DNA of 35,775 nucleotides from an uncultured Lachnospiraceae bacterium (GTDB lineage Bacteria; Bacillota; Clostridia; Lachnospirales; Lachnospiraceae), in NCBI GenBank assembly GCA_947178035.1, contig CAMWXA010000002.1, positions 1-35,775 of the forward strand, written 5' to 3'. The first letter of the stretch is position 1; the number at the start of each line of letters is the position of its first letter. The notes beneath the pieces are model-generated. The model did not search any database. It was not told where the DNA came from and saw only the letters and a list, made by a program, of their open reading frames with translations. Both the position numbers and the translations under genes were made by a program. Positions 17,879 to 25,553 of the stretch are shown here, one piece after another.

Positions 17879-19204
17879 ATGAAAAAAGTCTGTGCAATGG
17901 CAGGTATCGTAGTTAATCCCGAAAAACCAAAGCAGAGTTTTCAGGAACTGAAAGGCGCAGGGATTCGTGAAGTCATGTTCGATTTTGGCTTGCTCGTATC
18001 GCCGGAAGGGATCTTGATCGATCGAAACAGCGGGGAACCGAAGTTCCGGCCGAAACAGAAAAGAAAATCTTATAAAATCATTATTGAGCAGTTCACAGAG
18101 TATGGTTTTCTGCCATCGATAGCAAGATTACCATTTGTCGATGTGAGGTTAAATTCAAACGACAGGTATTCATATGAGGATTTGAACAGGCTGATTTGGG
18201 AGGTGGACAGGGACTGTATCAGAGCTTGTGAGGAGATGGGATGCCACAATATTATTGTGCAGCCTTTATTTGCAGGATTGGAACCGCGGGAGCGATGGGA
18301 GGCAAACCGTGCGTTCTATCTGGCGCTTGCAAAGGAATGTCAGAAGGAGGAGACAAGGCTTTTGCTGATCAATCAGTGCCAAAACCGGAATGGTCATTTC
18401 GTACGAGGCGTCTGCTCGGATGGAGCGGAGGCGGCCTGCTGGCTGGATTTGCTGAACCGGGAAGTCGGAGGAGACCGTTTTGGGTTTTGCCTTGATGTTG
18501 GAAATTGTAATCTCTGCGGGCAGAATATGCAGAGTCTGGCGAAATCCCTGGGAAGCAGGATTCAAGCGGTAATTCTGACAGAGAATGACGGAAAGAATTT
18601 CGCGAGGCTGCTTCCCTTTACCAATGCCTATGGGCGCAGATCCGCAATGGACTGGCTCAGTGTGATCAGGGGGCTTCGCAATATTTCTTTTGACGGATAT
18701 CTGATACTGGAAACAGTCGATACGACGGTTGCTTTCTCTCCGCTCCTGCAGCCTTATCTGGTGCCAGTCTACAAGGCGCTGCTTGACTATTTTGCGATGC
18801 AGATCAAGATTGAGAAGGAGTTAAAAAAATATGAGCGGGTTGTATTATTTGGAGCCGGAAATATGTGCCGCAATTATATGAAGTGTTATGGTGAGAAGTA
18901 CCCGCCGCTTTTTACCTGCGATAACAATCCGAAATTATGGAATACAGAATTGGAAGGACTGGAAGTCAAAGCCCCGGAGAAGTTAAAAAATTTACCAGAG
19001 AACTGCGGCGTCATTATCTGCAATATTTTTTACCGGGAGATAGAGGAGCAGCTGCGCGCGATGGGAATAGAGAATATTGGATATTTTAACGATGAATATA
19101 TGCCGTCTTTTTATGTGGACAGGTTGAGACGGGAAGAAGATGACGAGGAGGCGGATGACATGAAAAATGTTTTTGGCAGGCAGCGAGGGGAGGAACTATG
19201 TTAG
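17879..19204 (+). CDS. Xylose isomerase-like TIM-barrel protein (degenerate metal site) with C-terminal Rossmann-like module
   Basis: 'RFGFCLDVGNCNLCG', 'AVILTENDGKNFARLLPF', 'GYLILETVDT' align to the downstream paralog; C-terminus 'RVVLFGAGNMCRNYM...FTCDNNPKLWNTELEGLEVKAPEKL'. Confidence 0.75.
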   Translation: MKKVCAMAGIVVNPEKPKQSFQELKGAGIREVMFDFGLLVSPEGILIDRNSGEPKFRPKQKRKSYKIIIEQFTEYGFLPSIARLPFVDVRLNSNDRYSYEDLNRLIWEVDRDCIRACEEMGCHNIIVQPLFAGLEPRERWEANRAFYLALAKECQKEETRLLLINQCQNRNGHFVRGVCSDGAEAACWLDLLNREVGGDRFGFCLDVGNCNLCGQNMQSLAKSLGSRIQAVILTENDGKNFARLLPFTNAYGRRSAMDWLSVIRGLRNISFDGYLILETVDTTVAFSPLLQPYLVPVYKALLDYFAMQIKIEKELKKYERVVLFGAGNMCRNYMKCYGEKYPPLFTCDNNPKLWNTELEGLEVKAPEKLKNLPENCGVIICNIFYREIEEQLRAMGIENIGYFNDEYMPSFYVDRLRREEDDEEADDMKNVFGRQRGEELC

Positions 19205-20142
19205 AGGTCGGTGTACAGACAAAAAATGTGGTGGAAGACGAGAATCCGTCAATGGGTTTTGAGATGCTGAGAAAAGCAGGATTTACCTGCGGTGACTTTA
19301 GTCTGAACACTTATCCGCGCAAGGAGAAACAGTATCTTCCAGGTGAAAAGAATTTCTTCGACCAGTCCATTCAGGAACTTGAGCGTTTCTTCCGGCCGCA
19401 TAAAGAGGCGGCAGAAAAGGCAGGGATCCGAATCAATCAGATGCATATGCGATATCCCATCTTTGTGCCGCGGGCAGACGAGGAGATGAATGCTTATCTC
19501 TGGAATCAGACAGCACCGAAAAGTATGGAAGTATGTCACTATTTCAACTGCAGATATATCGTCATTCATGGATTGAAACTGGCATATTATCTGGGATCGG
19601 AGGAATTGGAATGGCAGGAAACGGCCAGATTCATAGATTCCATAGCGCCGCTTGCAAAGGAGATGGGGATTACCATCTGTATTGAAAATCTGTATGAGGG
19701 GATAGGTGGTCATATTGTGGAAGGACCATGCTGTAATGCGAAAAAGGCAGTGCAGCGGATTGACCAGTTCAACGACAAGTATGGTGCGGAGGTGCTCGGT
19801 TTTTGCTTTGATACAGGTCATGCAAATCTCATCGGGATTGATTTTGAGGATTTTATCACAACACTTGGCCACCGCCTAAAAGTGCTGCATATCCATGACA
19901 ATGATGGGATCGCTGATTTGCACCAGATTCCGTTTACCTTTACAAGGACGCGGGAAAATCTGCCTTCTACGGACTGGGATGGATTTGTACGCGGTTTGAA
20001 AAACATCAGGTTTGACAAGGTGCTGAGTTTTGAGACAGCTCCGGTGCTGACTGCTTTTCCTGAGGAGATGAAACAGGAAGTGCTGTGTTTTATCGCAGGA
20101 ATTGGCAGGTATTTTAGTACATCCTGCCAATGTGGCTTATGA
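19198..20142 (+). CDS. Sugar phosphate isomerase/epimerase (xylose isomerase-like TIM barrel)
   Basis: 'ITICIENLYEG', 'LGFCFDTGHANLIG', 'LKVLHIHDNDGIADLHQIPF', 'VLSFETAP' retain the E/D-H/H/E metal-ligand pattern. Confidence 0.85.
   Translation: MLEVGVQTKNVVEDENPSMGFEMLRKAGFTCGDFSLNTYPRKEKQYLPGEKNFFDQSIQELERFFRPHKEAAEKAGIRINQMHMRYPIFVPRADEEMNAYLWNQTAPKSMEVCHYFNCRYIVIHGLKLAYYLGSEELEWQETARFIDSIAPLAKEMGITICIENLYEGIGGHIVEGPCCNAKKAVQRIDQFNDKYGAEVLGFCFDTGHANLIGIDFEDFITTLGHRLKVLHIHDNDGIADLHQIPFTFTRTRENLPSTDWDGFVRGLKNIRFDKVLSFETAPVLTAFPEEMKQEVLCFIAGIGRYFSTSCQCGL
20101..20131. repeat. Perfect 9-bp inverted repeat ATTGGCAGG-N13-CCTGCCAAT at the 3' end of the TIM-barrel gene
   Basis: Read directly at 20101-20109 and 20123-20131; lies between convergent genes; no T-tract follows. 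Confidence 0.7.
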
Positions 20143-20150
20143 GAGGTTCC

Positions 20151-20843
20151 TTACATTAAGCTGGCAAAGATGGAGGCGCCTATGACGGTCATAAGTCCCG
20201 CGACGGCAATGGCCAGACTGCTCATGGCGCCTTCGACTTCCCCGAGTTCCATGGCTTTTGCGGTGCCAATCGCATGGGAAGCAGTGCCAAGTGCCAATCC
20301 CTTGGCGATCGGCTCCTCTATCCGAAAGACTTTGCACACAAATTCCGCGATGACATTTCCAAGAATTCCTGTGACGATGATAACAGCGACTGTGATGGTC
20401 GGGATACCGCCCAGCTCTTCCGAGACGCCCATTCCAATGGCGGTGGTGATCGATTTGGGAAGCAGTGTCACATACTGTTCATGAGTCAGGGAAAACAATT
20501 TTGCCAGCAGAAAGACACTGACAAGGCTTGCGAGCACACCGGCGGTGATTCCACCGGCCACAGCTTTGAGATTTCTCCTGAGCAGCGCAAGCTGCTGATA
20601 GAGGGGAACTGCCAGACAGACAGTAGCTGGCGTCAGCAAATAGCTGATGTACTTTGCCCCTTCATTATAGTGTTTGTATTCTACATTTAGGAGCAGCAGA
20701 ACTGCCATGACACAGACTGTCGCAATCAGCAGCGGATTCAGGACTGCCAGCTTGAATTTCCTTCTGATCAGAAGCCCAATCTCATATGCGGCAAGACTGA
20801 TTACTGCTCCGAAGAAGACCGAGTCTATTAGATATCTATTCAT
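20151..20843 (-). CDS. lrgB: LrgB/CidB family membrane protein
   Basis: LLTPATVCLAVPLYQQLALLRRNLKAVAGG, LLPKSITTAIGMGVSEELGGIPTITVAVIIVTGILG, LGTASHAIGTAKAMELGEVEGAMSSLAI are characteristic. Confidence 0.93.
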   Translation of the reverse strand: MNRYLIDSVFFGAVISLAAYEIGLLIRRKFKLAVLNPLLIATVCVMAVLLLLNVEYKHYNEGAKYISYLLTPATVCLAVPLYQQLALLRRNLKAVAGGITAGVLASLVSVFLLAKLFSLTHEQYVTLLPKSITTAIGMGVSEELGGIPTITVAVIIVTGILGNVIAEFVCKVFRIEEPIAKGLALGTASHAIGTAKAMELGEVEGAMSSLAIAVAGLMTVIGASIFASLM

Positions 20844-21210
20844 TGTCTGAGTGCTCCTTTCTGCGCTGTTCCCTTCGAATCATGTGCTGCGTAACCTGGC
20901 CTGTCACTGCCATGACGATGATGGTGGTCAATATTGTGATGACAGTGACAGGAATCCAGACAGGCTGCAGGGCGGACCAGGAGTCCAGAAGTCCAACCGC
21001 TGCTGGAATGAACATTACCGGCATGATTTCGATCAGGAAGTCTGCAGCTTCTTTGACTTGTCCCAGCCTGATGATTCCAGTGCAGAGTGCCGTCAGCATG
21101 AGAATCAGTCCATAGACGCTCGCTGGAATCGGAAGCGGTATGAATATGTGAAGCAGCTCCCCGAGAAAGGATATAAACAGGATAATTCCAAATTGTCGCA
21201 AGAATTTCAT
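20836..21210 (-). CDS. lrgA: CidA/LrgA family holin-like protein
   Basis: 'LGELLHIFIPLPIPASVYGLILMLTAL...MPVMFIPAAVGLLDSW'. Start chosen at 21210; ORF extends to 21228. Confidence 0.9.
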   Translation of the reverse strand: MKFLRQFGIILFISFLGELLHIFIPLPIPASVYGLILMLTALCTGIIRLGQVKEAADFLIEIMPVMFIPAAVGLLDSWSALQPVWIPVTVITILTTIIVMAVTGQVTQHMIRREQRRKEHSDNE

Positions 21211-21244
21211 AAATTTATCATCTCCCAACTGGTAGTATTAGTAT

Positions 21245-21273
21245 ATCATAAAGCAGACAGCGCAGGATGTCAA
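21245..21273 (-). promoter_or_regulatory. Sigma-70-type promoter for lrgAB
   Basis: On the minus strand TTGACA (21268-21273), 17 bp spacer, TATGAT (21245-21250). Confidence 0.7.
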
Positions 21274-21338
21274 TCAGAATCGCTCGCGGCCTTGAAGAAT
21301 TGTAACTGGGCTATAATTCACAGAATAAACACACCTGA

Positions 21339-21355
21339 TTTAAGTTTCGCTTAAG
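21339..21355 (+). promoter_or_regulatory. OmpR-family response-regulator direct repeat (PmrA/BasR-box-like), overlapping the expected -35 position
   Basis: TTTAAG-TTTCG-CTTAAG; the half-site TTAAGTTTC repeats with an 11 bp period (21340-21348, 21351-21359). Confidence 0.65.
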
Positions 21356-21365
21356 TTTCACACTC

Positions 21366-21371
21366 TATACT
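21366..21371 (+). promoter_or_regulatory. Candidate -10 element (TATACT) of the VTC operon promoter
   Basis: TATACT about 10 bp downstream of the direct repeat and about 45 bp upstream of the ATG at 21416; no good -35, consistent with activator dependence. Confidence 0.5.
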
Positions 21372-21415
21372 CATAGCATAGAAACAAACAACAGAAAAAA
21401 CAAGGGGGAAAAGCG

Positions 21416-22144
21416 ATGGCATATCAGGCAGTATTTAAGCGTTATGAGATGAAGTATATGATGACGAGGAAGCAGTGGAGGGCAGTGCTTGAGGCGATGC
21501 TTCCCTATATGAAGCTGGATGATTTCGGGCATACAACGATCAGAAATGTCTATTTCGACACAGACAGCTACAGGCTGGTGCGGCGCTCCATTGAGAAGCC
21601 GGTTTATAAGGAAAAGTTTCGCATCAGAAGTTACAAGCAGGCAGAGGCACAGGATGAAGTCTTTATTGAGTTAAAGAAGAAATATCAGGATGTCGTGTAT
21701 AAGCGGCGGGAGTCGCTCACACAACTTGAAACATTGGAATGGCTGGTGCGGGATACGCCATTTCCAAAGGCGACACAGATCGGAAACGAGATTGACTATT
21801 TTTTCCAGGTGTATGAGACGTTAAAGCCAAAAGTGTTTTTGTCCTATGAGAGGGAAGCCTTTTATGCATTGGACGGCAGTGATTTCAGGGTGACGTTTGA
21901 TGAAAATATCCTTGCCAGACAGGAAGAGCTCTCACTTTCAAGGGAAGTGTGGGGAGAGCGTCTCATTGGTGAGGAACAGGTGCTGATGGAAATCAAAACG
22001 CCAGCCAGTATACCACTCTGGATGACGCATGTGCTTGCGCAGGAAAAGCTGTACAAAACGTCCTTTTCAAAATATGGAACTGCTTATGAAAAAATAATCT
22101 GCGGACAGCAGGCAGAGACGGAAAGAAAGGTTTTTATCGCATAA
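21416..22144 (+). CDS. VTC-domain (polyphosphate polymerase-like) protein
   Basis: FKRYEMKYMMTRKQWRAVL, 'IRNVYFDTDSYRLVRRSIEKPVYKEKFRIRSY', 'VFIELKKKYQDVVYKRR', 'LSYEREAFYA'. Confidence 0.88.
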   Translation: MAYQAVFKRYEMKYMMTRKQWRAVLEAMLPYMKLDDFGHTTIRNVYFDTDSYRLVRRSIEKPVYKEKFRIRSYKQAEAQDEVFIELKKKYQDVVYKRRESLTQLETLEWLVRDTPFPKATQIGNEIDYFFQVYETLKPKVFLSYEREAFYALDGSDFRVTFDENILARQEELSLSREVWGERLIGEEQVLMEIKTPASIPLWMTHVLAQEKLYKTSFSKYGTAYEKIICGQQAETERKVFIA

Positions 22145-22173
22145 AATTGGGAGATTCGGGAGAGGTTAACAGA

Positions 22174-22872
22174 ATGTTTGGAAATATTTTTAAGGGATTA
22201 TTTGATGCGGAGATGGCAAGTGTGATATCGGTGAAAGATTTTATGATTTGCATTATCAGCGCACTTGTTATAGGATTTATATTGTCAGTGGTGTATATGT
22301 ACAGGAATACATACTCCAAAAACTTTATCGTTACAATCGCCACAATTCCAGCGGTTGCGTGTATGGTGATTATGATGGTGAACGGAAATGTGGGCGCAGG
22401 TGTGGCAACAGCGGGTGCTTTCAGCCTGGTACGGTTCCGATCGGCGCCGGGCACTGCAAAAGAAATCGGCGTAATTTTTATGGCAATGGGAGCAGGCATT
22501 ATCATCGGAATGGGATATATCGCATATGCGTTTTTGTTCGTGATTATTATGGGGGGCGTTGACCTGCTCTATGCACGAATTGACTTTGGCGCGAAGAAAC
22601 ATGCCGCACTGGAACGGACGCTGCACATCACGATTCCAGAGGATTTGGATTATGTGGATGTGTTTGACGATTTGTTTGACCAGTACACAAGCAAGTATGA
22701 GCTTGTCAATGTCAAGACCACGAATATGGGAAGCCTGTTTAAGTTAACCTACCAGATCACATTTCGGGAGGCAGGCAGAGAGAAGACATTTATTGATGAT
22801 GTGCGCTGCAGAAATGGGAATTTGGAAATATCGCTGTCCAATCAGGAAAGCAGTCTGTCAGAGATGATGTAA
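22174..22872 (+). CDS. DUF4956 family membrane protein
   Basis: Several N-terminal TM segments; 'GNVGAGVATAGAFSLVRFRSAPGTAKEIGVIFMAMGAGIIIGMGYI' is typical of the family next to VTC proteins. Confidence 0.85.
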   Translation: MFGNIFKGLFDAEMASVISVKDFMICIISALVIGFILSVVYMYRNTYSKNFIVTIATIPAVACMVIMMVNGNVGAGVATAGAFSLVRFRSAPGTAKEIGVIFMAMGAGIIIGMGYIAYAFLFVIIMGGVDLLYARIDFGAKKHAALERTLHITIPEDLDYVDVFDDLFDQYTSKYELVNVKTTNMGSLFKLTYQITFREAGREKTFIDDVRCRNGNLEISLSNQESSLSEMM

Positions 22873-22959
22873 TGAATTGCTATAATACTGTGTGTCAGGA
22901 GACGTTAAGTGGTTGATGCGAAAACGCTGTAAAGTGTTTCATGGGAGGAGTAGTATAAA

Positions 22960-24849
22960 ATGATGAAAAAAAAGCAAGGCCGCGTTCTGGCGGTTGTGTT
23001 GATGCTCGGTGTGTTTGCGACAGCATGTGGAAATGAAACGGATGTCAATAGGACTGCAGCCGCTGTGGCAGCAGAAGTGGACGGTGCTGCTCATGCAGAG
23101 GACAGCAAAAACGACACAAGTGTCACATCTGATGTGGGTGAAACCGAGACGACAATCGATATTTCCAATCTGTTTTCGAACCGCGATTTGAGCGGTGCAT
23201 ATGACAAGTGCGACAGTATCACGCTATCTGACGCGGGATGCACGACGGATTCCAACAATGTTGTGATTGATGGAAGTACCATTACAATTACCGGAGAGGG
23301 AGATTACATTGTCAGCGGTTCCCTGAGTGATGGAATGATTATCGTTGATGTGGATAAGTCAGAGAAAGTCCAGCTGGTGCTCAATGGCGTGGAGATAACC
23401 TCGAAAACTTCCGCCCCCATCTACGTGAGGAAGGCTGACAAAGTATTTGTGACACTGGCTGACAACACGGAAAATACGCTTGCAAATGGCGGCACATTTG
23501 TGGCAATTGACGACAATAATATTGATGCGGTTATTTTCTCAAAGGATGACTTGACATTGAACGGTACGGGGACTCTTATCATTGATGCGCCTGCAGATCA
23601 TGGCATTGTGTCAAAAGATGAGCTTGTCATTACCAACGGCACCTATCGGATCACCGCTGCATCCCATGGTATGACGGGAAAGGATAGTGTGGCTATCGCA
23701 GACGGTAATTTTGACATCACAGCCGGGAAAGATGCCATACAGTCACAAAACGAGGATGACGACACACTGGGATTTGTTTATATTGCAGACGGCAATTATG
23801 TACTGAATGCGGGGAGTGACGGAATCAATGCGATCAATGAAATATATATTGCGGGCGGATCGATAGTGGTGGAGCAGTCAGAGGAAGGACTGGAGGCAAG
23901 AATCATCAATATCGCCGGTGGAGAGATTGATATTACTTCTTCTGACGACGGAATTAATGCCACCGATAAACGGTCAGAAGCAGCTTCTGCGGAGGCGGTC
24001 TCCGGCGTGTACGCAGGTGTGGGGAATGCAGATTCTGCAGAGGAAACAGCGGAGAGAGGGAAGAGCTTTCAAGGCGGACGCGGAGGATTTGGAGGAGGTA
24101 TGGGCGATACTCAGAGTGACGCGAACATTTATATCTCAGGCGGTGTGATCTGCATTGATGCAGAAGGAGACGGCGTTGACTCAAACGGCTATCTCACGGT
24201 GAGCGGCGGCGAGCTTTATGTGATGGGGTCTTCAAATGGTGGAGACTGTGCGATTGATTATGGAATTGATGCGGCCATAAGCGGGGGCCTTGTTGTGGCG
24301 ACAGGACAGAGTGGGATGGCGCAGAATTTTGGAGCAGAGTCAACACAGGGCAGTATTTTGATCAACACACAGCAGAATGCGGCGGGGAGTGATGTCGTGC
24401 TGCTGGACAGCGACGGCGGGGAACTTGTTGCATGGACAGTCAAAAAAGGTTATAATTCAGTTGTGATCAGCTGTCCGGAAATTGAGAGTGGCAGCACGTA
24501 CACAGTAAAAACGGGTGAGATATCGACTGAAGTAGTGATGGATGGAGTGATTTATGGAGGCGGTTTCGGATTTGGCGGAGGAAGAGATGGCTTTCAAAAT
24601 GGCGGACGACCAGGGGGAAAACAGGGTTTTGAAAATGGTGAGAGACCAGAGGGAACCTGGGAGCTGCCAGACATTGAAAACGGTGAGAGACCGGAGGGAA
24701 TGCCGGAACCGCCGGATATTGAGAGCGGTGAGAGGCCAGAGGGAATGCCAGAGCCGCTGGATACTGAGCGTGGTGAGAGATCAAAGGGTATGACGAAACC
24801 GTCAGACATTGAGAGCGGTGAGGGACCAGAAGGGGCAGCGGAGCGATGA
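22960..24849 (+). CDS. Cthe_2159-like carbohydrate-binding-domain lipoprotein (beta-helix type) with repetitive C-terminal tail
   Basis: Lipobox-like 'VFATACGNE'; repeated 'ITGEGDYIVSGSLSDGMIIVD', 'NGTGTLIIDAPADHGIVSKDELVITNGTYRITAASHGMTGKDSV'; Gly-rich and acidic repeat tail. Confidence 0.85.
   Translation: MMKKKQGRVLAVVLMLGVFATACGNETDVNRTAAAVAAEVDGAAHAEDSKNDTSVTSDVGETETTIDISNLFSNRDLSGAYDKCDSITLSDAGCTTDSNNVVIDGSTITITGEGDYIVSGSLSDGMIIVDVDKSEKVQLVLNGVEITSKTSAPIYVRKADKVFVTLADNTENTLANGGTFVAIDDNNIDAVIFSKDDLTLNGTGTLIIDAPADHGIVSKDELVITNGTYRITAASHGMTGKDSVAIADGNFDITAGKDAIQSQNEDDDTLGFVYIADGNYVLNAGSDGINAINEIYIAGGSIVVEQSEEGLEARIINIAGGEIDITSSDDGINATDKRSEAASAEAVSGVYAGVGNADSAEETAERGKSFQGGRGGFGGGMGDTQSDANIYISGGVICIDAEGDGVDSNGYLTVSGGELYVMGSSNGGDCAIDYGIDAAISGGLVVATGQSGMAQNFGAESTQGSILINTQQNAAGSDVVLLDSDGGELVAWTVKKGYNSVVISCPEIESGSTYTVKTGEISTEVVMDGVIYGGGFGFGGGRDGFQNGGRPGGKQGFENGERPEGTWELPDIENGERPEGMPEPPDIESGERPEGMPEPLDTERGERSKGMTKPSDIESGEGPEGAAER
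24631..24840 (+). repeat. 45-bp in-frame tandem repeat (15 aa, '(E/N)xGERPEGmpEpxDIE'), four full copies plus a partial
   Basis: Units at 24631-24675, 24676-24720, 24721-24765, 24766-24810 and partial 24811-24840. Confidence 0.9.
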
Positions 24850-25532
24850 GACTGTTACTGGCTGAGGATGAAAGGTCGCTTTCCAAGGCGATTGTGACAA
24901 TTCTCAAGAAAAATAATTACACAGTTGATGCGGCGTATGATGGTATCGAGGCGCTGGAATATTTAGAGTCCAATGCGTATGACGGTGTGATACTGGATGT
25001 GATGATGCCGCGCATGGATGGAATCAGCGTGCTGCAAAAGATTAGAAAGGAAGGGAACAGTGTTCCGGTGATTATACTGACAGCGAAGGCGGAGGTGGAT
25101 GACAAAGTGCTGGGACTTGACAGCGGGGCAAATGACTACCTCACAAAACCGTTTGCCGCCAAGGAGCTGCTGGCACGCATACGCGCCATGACAAGAAACA
25201 GCGCCGCGGCCGCACAGACAGACTCCAAGCTGCACTTTGGGAACATCACACTCGACTGTGCGACCTTTACGCTGGCGTCGCCTTTTAATAGCTTTGTTCT
25301 TGCAAACAAGGAATTTCAGATGATTGAGCTCTTGATGCGCAATCCGAGACAGATTATCTCGGCAGAGCAGTTTACAGACAAGATCTGGGGTTTTGAGGCC
25401 AATGCTGAGAGCAATGTGGTGTGGACCTACATTTCTTATCTGAGGAAAAAACTTGTGGCGCTCAAGGCGGATGTGGAGATCAGGGCAAGAAGGAATGCCG
25501 GATATTCTTTAGAAGAAAGTGCAAAGATTTAG
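24846..25532 (+). CDS. OmpR/PhoB-family response regulator
   Basis: 'MRLLLAEDERSLSKAI', 'VILDVMMPRMDGI', 'ILTAKAEVDDKVLGLDSGANDYLTKPFAAKELLARIRA', C-terminal winged helix. Confidence 0.93.
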   Translation: MRLLLAEDERSLSKAIVTILKKNNYTVDAAYDGIEALEYLESNAYDGVILDVMMPRMDGISVLQKIRKEGNSVPVIILTAKAEVDDKVLGLDSGANDYLTKPFAAKELLARIRAMTRNSAAAAQTDSKLHFGNITLDCATFTLASPFNSFVLANKEFQMIELLMRNPRQIISAEQFTDKIWGFEANAESNVVWTYISYLRKKLVALKADVEIRARRNAGYSLEESAKI

Positions 25533-25553
25533 AGAGGATATGGAGGATTTCGA

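Noticed and set aside
14-19204. Whole-genome reassignment of TAG to a sense codon
   Set aside because: Several genes in the window appear to end naturally at TAG (946, 2569, 19204), with non-coding-looking or next-gene sequence following, so a global reassignment is unlikely; local readthrough or mutation remains possible.
19249-19872. 207-aa minus-strand ORF inside the TIM-barrel gene
   Set aside because: Shadow ORF of a well-supported plus-strand epimerase; no conserved motif in the translation.
20170-20690. Plus-strand ORFs opposite lrgB (104 and 138 aa)
   Set aside because: Antisense to a confidently assigned lrgB; translations are low-complexity shadow frames without recognisable motifs.
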